A stretch of DNA of 64,000 nt from Silene conica (taxonomy: Eukaryota > Streptophyta > Magnoliopsida > Caryophyllales > Caryophyllaceae): contig CM055320.2 in assembly GCA_029255685.2 (NCBI GenBank), positions 8,480,614 through 8,544,613 on the forward strand. Direction: 5' to 3'. The position numbers were made by a program, and so were the translations under genes. The notes below the pieces were generated by a model. The model saw only the letters and a program-made list of their open reading frames with translations, was not told where the DNA came from and made no database searches. Of the stretch, positions 35,669 through 47,400 are shown piece after piece (within the stretch, counting starts at the first letter, position 1; the number at the start of each line of letters is the position of its first letter).

Positions 35669-36918
35669 GGACCCTTTTTTTATTATGGAAATAAAAATTA
35701 TTTGTAACTTTAGAATGTTAAATGGAGAAAAGTAAAATGAAGAAACCAATAAAAAAAGCAGGAAAAGTTGTTCTTTTTATAGATAAGGGATTTAATCTAA
35801 AACTGTATATAATAAAACGACATTGTATATTTTTGTTAACCCCAACTATTTCTGAGCTTGTAAAAATATATATTTTGGGCTAATAGACAACATAAAAACA
35901 TGGATCGATATAGATGCATGAGTCGACAATATCACCTAATTATAATTATTATTTGTACTCGTATTATTTTATGTAGCCTTAATTTACCATTTCGCAAAAT
36001 TCTACTTTACGACGGTCGCACATGCGACCAGTAGGAAAGTGATCACATTTTGATACGTAGTGACCACTTTTGATTAAATAGTGACCATTTTTTTTCATAT
36101 TTTCGGAAATATAAAGATTTTTAGGATTTATTTTTCATCAAAATCTTAAAATTTGGACCTCATGTTAAATTTAATGTATATGTTTATATAGTATATAAAT
36201 TTGCTTTTATACATTTTAATTGTCACAAATTATAGAGTAACACGGTCTCTTATAAAAAGTTGTTCCTTCAGTGCTAATAAACGATTTTTCTTTTTATATA
36301 TGTTGATCGTCTTATGGTATGAGAGTATGAGACCGTTCATACAAAAATTCTAATTTAATTTTAATTGTCAAGGTATCCAAGAGGTTAATTTTCCGGAATT
36401 GAATTTTTTTTTTAATTAAAATTTGTTGTCCCTTATATAGATTTCCGATTTTTTTAAAATTTTCTTTTATTGTGAGGTTGAATGTGATTAATTTTTTTAT
36501 CATAAGCTTTTTAACATATGAATATGTATATGAAAAATAAGAAATGAGGAGAGAGGGTAATTAATTGGGGTGAGAGTAAGTGGAGAGAGTGGGGTTGGTT
36601 AATGTGTAAAAAAATAAACTAAAAAGTAAAAATTTCAGCCAATCACAAGCCTAGAAAAGACCTTCCTTTTATAGATAGGAGATGAGTTTTATTTAACCCG
36701 TTATAAATTTGTGACGAATATCACCGTCACAAATAAGAATTTATGCAGGTAAAAGAAGGTAAAAAAAACCTTCTTCACAATCATACATGCATACGGACAA
36801 CTGTAATGCACTAGTTGATTCTAGACTAGTACCCTACTGACACACTAGAGGAATAGAGGATAGTAGTCAGTAAATTGCGTGCTTGAAGAGGTAAAACTTA
36901 AAAGTAAGTCTTGCTTGT

Positions 36919-37098
36919 GACGGGTCACCATTTATGACAGATATTTTGTGAGATAAAATGGATACAAAATGAGTTAGTGGAGAAAAGTGACCACATGAAT
37001 AGTGTCGAAGAGAGAGAAAAAGTGGGTATTTTGTCAGAGGAAACGGTATCTGTCACAAGCTTGTGACGGATACGGCCGTCACAAATGAGAATTTGTAA
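36919..37098. repeat. Dispersed ~180-bp repeat (GTGACGG family), copy 1
   Basis: Matches 56502-56685 over its full length (shared landmarks GACGGGTCACCATTT, GATAAAATGGATACAAAATG, GGAAACGGTATC). Its end halves are partly inverted (TTGTGACGG / CCGTCACAA), suggesting a MITE. Short relatives lie near 2820, 9845, 33785 and 36710. Confidence 0.65.
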
Positions 37099-37938
37099 AA
37101 ACTTAAAGGCTAAAGCCATAAAGCCTTCTTCACACATCATAATCAATCCATCATACAATATTTACAAATTAACCCACCAAACTTTGTAATTCCTTCTTCG
37201 TTTTCTTCAGAATTTTTTTTCAATTACAAAATTAACCAGTAACCCACCAAAATCCAAACCCCAAATTACCCAATTATCAAATTACCAAATTAAATACCTA
37301 ATTCAGATTTTCTATATCTAACTATAAGACAGAAAATTCCCAAATAAATCATTAGTATAAACTATAAAGCATACCTTTTGGAGTTTTGGAGACGGAAAAT
37401 TCGAGATTGATGAATTGATGATGTTGAATCGACGAAGCGCGTACTCTCCGTGAAATTTCAGAAGATTTTAATTTAATTTTTTTGAATTTTGGAAGTTAGA
37501 ATTTGTAAACTAATATTTTATTGGAAGTTAGAATTTGTAAATTAATATTTTATGGAAAGTTGATTTTTTTAGAAGGAATATTGAAAAGTTGACTTTTTTT
37601 TTCTTCTTTTACAGTTTTACGGACGTTCGGTTACTCTAATCGGCTGTTTGCTTCTATATTTTTTTTTAAAAAAAATAATGGGGGTGAGGGTTCACCCCCA
37701 TCACCCCCGGTAAATCCGCCCATGTTAACTTATATGGTGTATACGAAAATACTGCATATAAAACATAAATTCACGTCGCTGTCCATCAGAATGAGCTCCA
37801 TTCCGCAAATCATCCTTTTTTAGCATCCTTTTCATTTGACTCCCTGACCCATATTCAAATAACACGACACGTGATTTCGTAGCTCTTTTGATATGCTAGA
37901 ATTTCTTTTATTTTTGTAGGTTGCATTATTGTTGACAT

Positions 37939-39160
37939 CTTTCACAAAGAGTTGATGTGTTTGTATTTTTTGCAAAAAATATATTAATGAATAATAAGTG
38001 AAATAGTGATTCTGATCTTGTTGCCTAAGTATAAACTGTTTATTTGGTGTGATAGTGGGGAGTTATTTTGCGGCAGTTAAATGGTAGTGGTTTTTATGAT
38101 AACTGCCGAAATATGTGCACATGCTTTGAGGGTAGAATAAGGTTTCATCAGAACTGCAGAAGTCCAACATGAAGTGGATCTCGAATTGGGCCAAAGTTTT
38201 GTAGTAGACTGAATTTATAATATATTTGTTGACATCGGGCAATAAATTTTACTTGTTGTAATAGAAAATATTCGGTAGCCTATTATAGCCGCACTACGTT
38301 TGCGTCTCGATTAATAGTTGTTGTCGTATTTTTTGCTCTAAGTAGTCTATCCTCGATGATGATTGACTATCTCTCTAGATCTGAGAGGATATTTACTACA
38401 TTATAATATTTTATATATTATTTATAATTTGTCTTTTTTTCTCGTATATTTTTACATTTTGTAATTTTCATAATTTTCCGTTACCTCGCTGTCAATGTAT
38501 TTATTTTGTATCTGTTGTTTTCGTTTATTCGTCAATATTGTGTTTAGAATAAAAAATGAATTGTTTTCGTTTTTCGTTTTTTAAAATAGATGTCTGACGA
38601 ATAATTGTTTATTCGTCAAATATGTTGTTGTCGTTTTTAAATATGACTCTGTTTATTCGTCATATATTTCTTTTAGCCATTTTTTTATACTAAACCTTTA
38701 TTATTTTTTTTTAAACCATGTCGAATTATATGTTTCGACTATAAATTGAATATAATTAAAGAATATATAAATGTAAAATCCTTCAATACAAATATTATAA
38801 ATTAGTGTTGTATTATCTTTTTATTAGTTGACTAATGTTAAATAATTTAGTATATAATTTTATATAATTAATTTAAATTTAAATATTGAAGTATATGAAA
38901 ATGTAATTTATTTGGCATGATTTAATAGTGACACATATAAGATGTAATTTATTTGGCCTTATTGTATAATCTAATTCTGAATGTAATTCTCTTAAGTTGT
39001 ATGGTGGTTATTAGAACAATTAATTCATTCTTAAAACTATGCGGTCCCCACAGATTCCTTCTTTTAAGGAATGTTCGACAAATCAGCGGACTGGTTGTTC
39101 CTTTTACATAGGAATCAACTACCGAATAAATGTTATTGTATATTAGGTTGATATTCATAA
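37939..39160. other. AT-rich flank upstream of the RPA-like gene
   Basis: No gene and no Helitron 5' terminus recognised. A 9-bp stem, CGGCAGTTA...TAACTGCCG, lies at about 38072-38110. The remainder is T-rich with the word GTTTATTCGTC repeated at 38523, 38604 and 38647. Confidence 0.4.
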
Positions 39161-42100
39161 GAGCATGAATAACAATGGAGAGAAAGCTCTCCATCCTCCA
39201 TTATGGAGAAAAAAAAACTCTTAAACTCTTGAATGACAATGGAGAAAATCTCCATCTTCATGGAGAAAATGGTGGAGCTCCATGAACATGGATAAAAGAT
39301 TGGAGAAAAAGGGGAAGGGAAAATGGGGTATTTTGCATAGGAAAGAGGGTGTGGGAAAAAAGTGGGTAGGTACTGGGTAGATAGATTAAAAAAATTGAGT
39401 AGGAAAAAAGTGAGTCTCATAATGGAGAGAATTATGGAGAAAAATGTATCCATTGTAATTGGAGATATTAGAATACATTAATATTAGCAACATAATATTA
39501 ATTATTCTTGGCAAATATTATGATTAGTTTATATCCTATTTTACCTAATGTAAAACACTGTAAATATGGATATGATTTCCTATAGTTTAGCTAGTAGTTT
39601 CTATCATCCCACGAATCAAGGGATTTGTAAGCTAAATTAGGTATAGTCCTTTTGTATTTAATGTTGGCTTGTTTATGGAATTATTCAAGGGAAAATAATA
39701 TCTTTTATGGTATCAGCCTTCTTTGATCCTCTGCTTCCGCTTCATCTCCTACCTCTCGAAATTCCCTTCCTCTATCCCTGCATTATGCCAAACGACAATC
39801 AGACCCCCAAACCCTCCTTCCCCCATGCCTACTCAGTCTCGAACATCAAAAATTACGTACCTATCACTCTTGAAATCGAAAATGTTCACTATGCTTCATG
39901 GGCCGAGCTTTTTCTCAATACAACTCGAGCCTTTGACGTCATAGACCACATTGCGCCTAGCAAAGACGCTGTCACTGAGAAGGATGCCGGTTGGGACCGT
40001 CTTGACGCCATTGTAAAACAATGGATTTACAGCACCATTTCCATTGATCTTCTGCACACAATCCTAGAACCCGGTGCCACCGCTAAACAGACTTGGGACC
40101 GTCTCAAGGACATCTTCAACGACAACCAAAACTCTTGCGCCGTCACTCTCGAGCAACAATTCAGCGCCATTCACATGGACAATTACCCCACTGTTTTGGC
40201 CTACTGTCAAGCTTTGAAGATGATTGCTGATCAATTATCCAATGTCGGATCTCCAGTACCCGAGACTCGACTGGTGTGCTCCTACTCGTGACCCATATCT
40301 CGAAGGGTTAAGACGGTGTCGCCACCATTATTCAACAAAGCGACCCATTGCCAACGTTCTAAAAAGCCCGCTCCATGCTCACCATGAAGGAAGCACGCCG
40401 CAAAAAAGCTTCTGGACGACCCATGGACAAAGCCTTCGTGGCTGCTGCTGCCGCTAACAAATCTGCACCCTCCTCCAACAATCACGGTAATTAATCTAAT
40501 AATGGCAATTCCTCAAATTATAATTCAAATTATAAAGGAAAAGGAAATCGAAACTATAAGAATAATTATCGCGGTAAACAACAAGGGGGTGGCAATAACA
40601 GCGGTTCCGGTAAACAAAATAATCAGCAACAGACACAAACTGCCTCCTCTAATTCGAACTGGGCATGGGTTCCTCTGGCTCAATGGCCTGGCTCGACACA
40701 ACAGGGGTGGACCAACCCGCCTTGTCCCTATCCAACGACTGGGTGGACACAGCCCGCAAATTCCAACTCAACCGGCATTCTCGGACCCAGACCCCGGCAG
40801 GTGTTCCACGCTCAACCCGGTGTTCTCGGCATGACACCGGGGCCTTGGTTCCCACCGACTTGGCAGCCGTAATGCAGTCCCTCAATATCCAACAACCCGA
40901 CGACAATTACTATATGGACACCGGGGCGTCGTCTCACATGAATTCCAATAAAGGCAATCTCGTTTCTTATTCTTTTTTGAGTGGTAATCGTGCAATTGTA
41001 GTCGGTAACGGTAAGTTGATTCCAATTCGTGGTGTTGGTAATACTACCATTCCCTTTCCTCATAACTCTTTACATCTCAAAAACGTGTTTCATGTTCCGC
41101 GTCTAATTAAAAATTTAATGTTATGACCCGCATACTCGGAAAATTATCATAGCCCGTCATGTAACATTTGATGAAACAAAATTCCCCTTTCAAACCCAGT
41201 TACAAATGGCCAATCCTCCTATGATTTTCTGAACACGGACCACTCTCCATATGTGGCCCAGCAACTACAAAATTCAGCCCACAACACTCCTCCTCACGAT
41301 CCCCTTTATAACACTCAGAACCCCCAATCTCCTATACATGAGCCCACTACTATTCACTCTCATTATGGCTTACACATCACAAATTCTAATACTACTACGC
41401 TCACCGCGTATACGGACGCCGACTGGGGCGGTTGTCCCGACTCACGCCGCTCTACTTCCGGGTACTGTGTCTATCTTGGCAATAATTTAATATCATGGTC
41501 CTCCAAACGACAACCAATGGTCTCGTGATCCAGCTCGGAAGCCGAATACCGCGCTGTTGCCAACGTAGTGGCTGAGTCGTGTTGGTTAAGAAATTTGTTG
41601 CTAGAGCTACTGTGTCCGATCAAGAGTGCTACAATTGTTTATTGCGATAACGTGTCGGTCATCTATTTATCGGGTAATCCGGTCCATCACCAAATAACTA
41701 AGCACATTGAATTAGACATCCATTTTGTTCGGGAAAAAGTCTCGTTAAATGAGGTCCACGTTCGACATGTTCCCACGCGCTATCAGTATGCCGATGTATT
41801 CACCAAGGGCCTGCCTCGAGTTCTATTCAATGACTTCCGGTCCAGTCTCAATGTCGGCTCACCTCCCGTTTCGACTGAGGGGGCGTATTAGAATACATTA
41901 ATATTAGCAACATAATATTAATTATTCTTGGCAAATATTATGATTAGTCTATATCCTATTTTACCTAATGTGAAACACTGTAAATATGGATATGATTTCC
42001 TATAGTTTAGCTAGTAGTTTCTATCATCCCACGAATCAAGGGATTTGTAAGCTAAATTAGGTATAGTCCTTTTGTATATAATGTTGGCTTGTTTATGGAA

Positions 42101-42186
42101 TTATTCAAAGGAAAATAATATCTTTTAGGAGAAAATTAGATTGAGAGAAAGAGATGAAGAAAAACCATCCATTGTTATTGATGCTC
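39161..42186. mobile_element. Tourist-like MITE (~360 bp) split by a copia element
   Basis: Outer ends GAGCATGAATAACAATGG and CCATTGTTATTGATGCTC are inverted repeats flanked by TAA (39158-39160, 42187-42189), as in PIF/Harbinger MITEs. The parts belonging to the MITE are 39161-39465 and 42133-42186. A relative is at 47909-48307. Confidence 0.8.
39466..42127 (+). mobile_element. Ty1/copia element, incomplete, 2.7 kb
   Basis: Two 242-bp LTRs (39466-39707, 41886-42127) are flanked by the 5-bp duplication GGAGA. TGGTATCAG, the usual copia primer site for initiator tRNA-Met, follows the left LTR directly, and GAGGGGGCG precedes the right one. The LTR termini are TATTAG...TTTTA, a rare TA...TA pattern in place of TG...CA. 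Parts seen: gag-like region (about 39790-40290), protease (DTGASSH, about 40915), and copia RNase H (DADWGGCPDSRRSTSGYCVY to RYQYADVFTKGLP, about 41400-41830). It is far shorter than intact copia elements, so it is broken. The LTRs differ at about four sites, around 0.6 million years at 1.3e-8 per site per year. Confidence 0.92.
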
Positions 42187-42189
42187 TAA

Positions 42190-43090
42190 GAGTATACATA
42201 TGGTTATATATAAATACAATACTGGAAATAAGGCAAAGAATAATTGAGAAAAGAAACAGAATAACAATTACAATCAATTACAGTGTGAAAGGAATAGACT
42301 GTTTTATTCTTTCTGTTATTGTTTTTGATTATGATTTGTTTCCTTAACAAAGAGGGCAGAACAATGAAATTTATTACCATTTAATTGATGTTCAGTTGTA
42401 GGCATCTTCACCACTAAAACAGGAAAAACAGGGCAACTAGCATGTTGCACGCAGTGATTGCTTACACTCCCCATTATTCCCCTGTCATTTTACTCATTTG
42501 TTTACATTTTTATAAACTCTACCACCAAAATCTCGGACTAGACAGCAGTGCTACTTTGCTATGGCTTATCGTGCTTGAAATCTCGGAATTTCTTCACAAG
42601 GAATTCGTTCCCAAAGTAATTTTCGAAAACCGGCATTGTTTGCGAACAGCGATATTACGGGCCGTTTTTTGCGTAAACTATAGGGCAAATAACTCAAACA
42701 ACAATCCGAATACGATAAGAGAAGTGAGAAGATGAGAATGGTGGTCGTATTTCTTTATTTGGTGCTCGGAGTAAGGAGAACGGACATGACGCATGTCGCT
42801 GTATGACAAAAACTTTGCTGTAGTGTACGATAAGTCAGAACTAACATAGCATAGTACTCTGTAGCATATCATCCAAGACCAATATTCATCACTGTCAAAT
42901 TCTACTCAAATTCCACAACAGAAACAGAACAATCTGAACTCAAGAAACATCCCTCAGACGATTCATTAACACAGCAACAATCAGTAATTAACACACACCA
43001 GTCTAAAGCAGTAGAATGTCACGAAAGCGAGTAGTAAACCATAACAATAACCCGGAAACAACTGCACTGTTAAGGTTTTGAAGATAGCAA
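42190..43090. other. Intergenic, with a segment also found downstream of another family gene
   Basis: No gene. Positions 42665-42812 (ATACGATAAGAGAAG, GAATGGTGGTCGTATTTC, AGAACGGACATGAC) match 59072-59252. Each copy lies 3' of a paralogous gene, so it marks an older segmental duplication or a shared repeat. Confidence 0.55.
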
Positions 43091-43095
43091 TGACT

Positions 43096-43476
43096 CTAGT
43101 TCAGATACTTGCCGCCACCATAGTTGTTGTACCCCCTGCCATAGTTCTTGTAGCTGCTGTTGTTGTACTCCACACGAGTCACCTTCTCCTGACTTTGGTA
43201 CTCAGTGTAACCCTGCTGGTCACCAACCCTCACAGTTGAGCTTGACTTGTACTCATCCTTGTACCCAACTCTGCCATGGTTAGAGTAGTCCCCACTTGAG
43301 TATGACTCCTTGGCAGTCTCACGCATGTAGCTGCCGCTTGGCTTGTCGTAGTTGTTTGCCCGATTGGTTACCTCGTATTTGTCGGTGGTGGGACCGGAGC
43401 TCGGCCTTGTAGTCAGTGCTGAGTTGTCTACCACTTGAGCATAACCGCAGTAAGCATATTGAATTTTGTCAGCCAT
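43096..43476 (-). CDS. Tandem-family gene 1: small Tyr/Gly/Ser-rich protein, 126 aa
   Basis: Starts MADKIQYAYCG at ATG 43476, in an exon that opens just after a TTGCAG acceptor (43479). It shares with the genes at 55.97 and 60.52 kb the core pattern GPTTDxYE, NYDxxSGSYxR, SYSSGDYSNHGRVGYKDEYK, SSxxRVGDxxGYTEY and QEKVTRVEYNNS, and ends in a short Tyr/Gly-rich tail (GRGYNNYGGGKYLN). No signal peptide, transmembrane segment or known domain is seen. The upstream exon (45363 to about 45450) has no ATG, so it is a leader. The family is unknown to me. Conservation of the core among three copies argues for a real protein under selection. Confidence 0.82.
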   Translation of the reverse strand: MADKIQYAYCGYAQVVDNSALTTRPSSGPTTDKYEVTNRANNYDKPSGSYMRETAKESYSSGDYSNHGRVGYKDEYKSSSTVRVGDQQGYTEYQSQEKVTRVEYNNSSYKNYGRGYNNYGGGKYLN

Positions 43477-43479
43477 TTC

Positions 43480-45482
43480 CTGCAATTGAATAATAGTAGT
43501 ACATTGTAAATAAGCAACTCATATGCACCATTATTCAACACTAGGATCTACTGGTGTGGTCGGGTTAGAAGCCAAGGATCGTGGGGAACGTATCTAAAGG
43601 TAAAGGGGAACACATTACAAGAATCACTTATTGCACATACATATACACATTGCAACTTCATTGGAAAGTATTCACAATTCACAATTATAGCATTGACGAG
43701 GGACGACCAATTAGATTGTAAAACAGAGCCGGTTTAACAGACACAAGTGGCCAGCCAGATTGACAGACTAAGGTAGAATTGTCTCAAATCAAGGAAATAA
43801 TGAGTCCGAACAAGCTTAACCCAAATCCTACGTTTTGCTATCATTGCAGCTACTGTCGAAAGAACACTGCAAGCGAACACTTATAGCAATTACGACACAA
43901 CCAAATAGATTGTAAAAATTAGAACATGAAAACAGAACGAAGATGGCCAATTACTGAACTTTTACAATCGCATTCATACTGTCAAATGGGGCAGCATGCA
44001 ATTCGTCTAATGAAATCATTAGACAACTGACAAAGCCAGACAGTATTGAGACAGAAAAACAAGTTCTTCCCATCTCGATAATGACACAGATTTGAAATTA
44101 GCACAGAGCATGACACAACAAAGCAGAGCATGAGTAACAGCAAGCACCCAAATCAGAATCCTAATTTGTGTACCACTCAATAATTCCGGAATCCTATAAT
44201 TAGAAGACGCGCAAATAGGCAAATGCAGTTGTACAGCTCCAGCTCAATAGACTGAAATCCCAAAATTAAAGCTAACAATAAATGGCAAGTTCGTAAAACA
44301 TTTCAACTTGTAAGGGAACGTTGTAAATGTCTTAATCAAGACAGAGTAAGAAATTTTTCTTCAGTATTTAAAAGAAGATTCGCCATTACAAAATGCAGTA
44401 ACAATAACCAGCAATCAGAAGTTGAATTACACAAGCTAAGTGGCCAGTAACACGATTGAAGGTAAAGGGGAAGGCATTACTAGGCAGTAGGCAGTATATT
44501 CGCAATTCCGATGCGACAACCACTTACATTGCAAGACCGGACTGTGACAACAGGCAAGGACTTCTGATAGACCTAGGTACTAAATTTATATGGTAACAGG
44601 TCAAATAACCAGGTCGGACGGTTCTTAGAGACTCGGATTGGGACGTAGATCTAAAAATTAAAACAACAATTTCACCTAATTAATGATAGATTTGAGTCCC
44701 AAATCCCAACAAGATTAACCCAAATCCTACATTGTGTATTATTGAAAACATTCAGAATCCTACAATTATGGTATGCATCAAAAGGCTAACGTATTTATGT
44801 GACTCCAACACTAGATCGTGTAAAAATCAGTCCTTTCATGCTAAAGTTATTAACTTTCAACGTTGATTCGCACGTACGTAACCATATCTAAAGGTGAAAT
44901 GTCATATTTATGGTTTTTGGTTTGTCGTAACTGTGAATGGAAGTTTTTCTCGAGTAATTATAGTATACAATAACATGGTACACCCGTTACACAAGAGATG
45001 TATAAACGCCAAATTACATAGCAATCCACCATCAACAAAACTACCAAGAATCTAAATTTACCATGCACACGGGAACTACACTAAATCTAAGAACATAAGC
45101 ATTCAAAACCAACATGGAAACATGAAAATTTAACAAGAATTGAGGAAATATAATACAGATTCACACCCAAAAGAAATGAACTAGTTAGTCTCTTGTGAGT
45201 TGTGAGTCGGTTTACAAGAAAAACAAACTCTTTAAAAAAAACGTTACACAAATTCTTGTTTAACACGGCATAGACTAGAATAATGAACATAATGAGATTT
45301 CAACTAAAAAAAAGAAAAATAAAGAAAAGAAAAGAAAAGGAAGAGATTAAAAAAGGTTTCACCTTGGAAAAAAAGGTGAAAACGTGGAGAAATTACTGCG
45401 ACTAGGGTTTCTTGCTGTGGTTTGTGGAGGAAGCTTGTGAAATGAAGGTGGAACAGTGGAAGTGGGGAAGTTGGTTTATATA
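43480..45482 (-). promoter_or_regulatory. TATA box, leader exon and leader intron of family gene 1
   Basis: Reading leftwards: TATATAAA at 45482-45475, a leader with AAACCCTA, donor CCAAG|GTGAAA at 45363/45362, then a 1.9-kb intron with no further features to the acceptor at 43480. Upstream of the TATA box GGAAGCGATTGGGATT is shared with family gene 3, and a GATAAG-type box (TTGACCTTATC on the plus strand) is shared with gene 2. Confidence 0.65.
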
Positions 45483-45877
45483 GTGGATGTGATTAAGCGT
45501 AAATGGGTAAATATAATTACGGGAATTACGGTTTAGTAGTGGAAGCGATTGGGATTACCTTGAGGGTAAAAGTAAAACTGTGAAGTTACCCCGTAACTGA
45601 AAAATGGCACGAAAAGATTCCATCAGATTTGACCTTATCTCTTTTTGTTATTGGCAGTTGAATCATAAATGTACAGTCCACACCCCCACGGTAAAAGTTA
45701 AAACCCTCTGGGAAAGGATTTCATCATTTTAGTAAAATTTTATTTTACCAGAAATCTTAAAGCATAAATGGGCACATCCCTTTTTATATTCTTTTTGTCT
45801 TATCTACCCTTATTTTTAGCTTACGACACTTGTCCGTCTTTAATAAGACGACTTGCTGAACAATCTTATACGTACTA

Positions 45878-46134
45878 CTCCCTCCATTCATATCCACTTT
45901 ACACGTTTGCTTTTTCACGTTTATCAACGCACGTTTTACGTGCTAAATATCTTTAGCTACGTATTCGCAAAAATTTAAAAAGTTAAATATTTTCAATGTA
46001 CTCGTGAAGACGAATCAAACAAGATCCTGCATGAATATATTTTCTCTTACGTATAAGGAGAAAATTGATACCGAACTTTGATTTGTAAATAGTGTACAAA
46101 ATCCAAATGTGTAAAGTGGATATAAATGGAGGGA
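45878..46134. mobile_element. Stowaway MITE
   Basis: 257 bp, ends CTCCCTCCATTCATATCCAC / GTGGATATAAATGGAGGGA, TA flanks. The body is related to the MITEs at 8754 and 58009. It lies about 400 bp upstream of the TATA box of family gene 1. Confidence 0.85.
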
Positions 46135-46893
46135 TATAATTTTTGATATTTTACTCCAGAGTAAATAAGGAGAATGGACTGTATAGGAAATAGATTCTCT
46201 CCATTTCTTTTCTCTCCATTTTCTCTCACAAACATTATTATATTATATATTTCAATCCCTTTCATCTACTTTTTGTTTCCAAATAAATTTACAACCATCC
46301 GATCGATCCCAGATTTAATCTGAACTGTTAAAAGGTAATGAACCTTCATTTCTTTTCGAGAAATGGAGAGGATCCTTACTCATATTTGAATGCATCATTC
46401 GGAGTAACTCATAAGTGGAATGCGCAATAAATCCGTTAATTCGTAACTTTTTCTGCATATTTTTGACGACTGTATAAAATATACACAAATTTCTACCTAA
46501 TGAGTCCGTTTACTATCATATTGCAAAAAATTATTTAATGTAACTAGAGCAAATAAGAACTTGATTCTTTGTTCGTTTTGATAATTTTAAAAAGGTAAAA
46601 TATTAATATAAAGATGAAAAAATTAATAGTGGTTCATAGTAAAAACACGACTAACGTTCAGATAAAGTTTTCAAGTTTTAGTAATTGAACGTTTAATGAA
46701 AGCTCAAAATATATTTAATTATTCTCAAGAGTAATTACTTATTTCTGACTTTCAATGAACTCGATCCTCATTAACTCATTGCCCAAGTCGAAATTTACCG
46801 AGTACATTACTCACTAAAACAAATACTGGACGAGTGATTTAAGCCTCACCCGTTTAATGAAAACTCGAAATATATTTAATTATGCTCGAGAAT
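46135..46893. other. Intergenic, nothing recognised
   Basis: AT-rich sequence with a partial duplication (GTTTAATGAAAxCTCxAAAT at 46690 and 46850). No gene. Confidence 0.4.
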
Positions 46894-46973
46894 TCTATCT
46901 ATATAATTACAGAAACATTTCAGAAGTCCTGGTTGAGCCACGTCATCAACGCAGGTTTTGATTTTTTTTTTAA

Positions 46974-47400
46974 AATTCTCCCAGGTGGGTCCCGCAATGT
47001 GTTTAATGAATTTTTTGAGTCATAACCGCCCGATATTCTAAATAAATGCCCGATATCGTAGTTTCAAAAATATTACGTAACATTTTTATATAAATTCGTA
47101 AACATGAATTTCTACGAAAAAAAATCAATTTGTATAACAAAAAATTAAATATTATAGAATCGGATATATATGTCCCGCCTAAAACGATTAAACAACAATT
47201 TATTATTATTTTTTTTAATTCTCTCAGGTGGGTCCCACAATGTGTTTGCTGAATTTCCGGAGTCATATCCGCCCGATATTTTAAATAAATGGCTGATATC
47301 GTAGTTTCACAAATATTACGTAACATTTTTATATAAATTCGTAAACATGAATTCCTACGAAAAACAGTCAATTTGTATAACATAAGATTAAATATTATAT
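46974..47400. repeat. ~240-bp tandem duplication
   Basis: 46974-47214 and 47215-47400 share CCAGGTGGGTCCC/CTCAGGTGGGTCCC, GCCCGATATT and ATTACGTAACATTTTTATAT. The open frame on the minus strand across it is a by-product of the repeat. Confidence 0.8.

Larger units (their letters stand above)
33904..36682 (-). mobile_element. Helitron nested in the hAT element, minus strand
   Basis: The minus-strand 3' end has hairpin CCGTACA...TGTACGG next to CTAG at 33904-33907. The 5' end is TCTCCTATCTATAAAAGG at 36682, preceded by A on that strand. A second, very similar 5' end (TCCCTTATCTATAAAAAG) lies at 35790, so either a shorter 1.9-kb Helitron is nested or one element carries two start-like ends. No Rep/helicase is seen. 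Confidence 0.7.
33649..37724. mobile_element. hAT-type element, non-autonomous, containing a Helitron
   Basis: The ends CAGTGGCGAATCTAGG and GGTAAATCCGCCCATG are imperfect inverted repeats flanked by the 8-bp duplication TTAACTTA (33641-33648, 37725-37732). The 8-bp duplication and CAGTGGCG end fit the hAT superfamily. No transposase is seen. Without the nested Helitron it is about 1.3 kb. It sits in the first intron of the RPA-like gene. Confidence 0.85.
11169..37938 (-). mobile_element. Remains of one RPA-bearing Helitron, minus strand, inflated by five insertions
   Basis: The minus-strand 3' end is clear: hairpin CCGTGCA-AAT-TGCACGG about 10 bp from CTAG at 11169-11172, with A before it. 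About 280 bp inside is the C-terminus of a Helitron helicase, and further in an RPA70-like gene on the same strand. Plant Helitrons are known to carry both proteins. Removing the five TSD-bounded insertions leaves about 4 kb, so most of Rep/helicase is missing. No 5' terminus was found; the right bound given is only the RPA start codon. That helicase and RPA belong to one element is inferred from strand, order and residual spacing. Confidence 0.55.
17829..37938 (-). pseudogene. RPA70-like single-stranded DNA-binding protein gene of a Helitron, split by three transposons
   Basis: Minus-strand exons inferred from splice consensus: 37938-37775 (start MSTIMQPTKIKEILAYQKSY), 33620-33404 plus 30097-30047 (IQATVARTLVRIFK; EEVHGPEIPSQAFRFV then SIENIIHANIQNEYYI), about 29973-29885 (DVIGIITQFHEF), 29772-29670, 29493-29406 (NVTLSTTRSG), 29309-29193, about 29112-28942 (zinc ribbon CGKC...WYCKKPGC), 28881-28744 (NMYQLKVEASDRG...LMLWDS), 18433-18251 and 18011-17829 (tail KPNIPIKNIKTEK). 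The order follows the OB-fold domains A, B and C of RPA1, which bind single-stranded DNA. Lack of the RPA1 N-terminal OB fold fits Helitron-type RPA. The LTR element lies at a splice acceptor, the CACTA in an exon, the hAT in the first intron. In-frame stops in exons 1, 5 and the last, plus frameshifts, show the gene is dead. Confidence 0.85.

Noticed and set aside
17829-37938. A functional host RPA1 gene
   Set aside because: There are in-frame stops, frameshifts and an exonic CACTA insertion; it lacks the RPA1 N-terminal fold and lies next to Helitron parts.
47003-47383. 126-codon ORF with internal repeat
   Set aside because: It is a translation of the 240-bp tandem duplication and is not protein-like.
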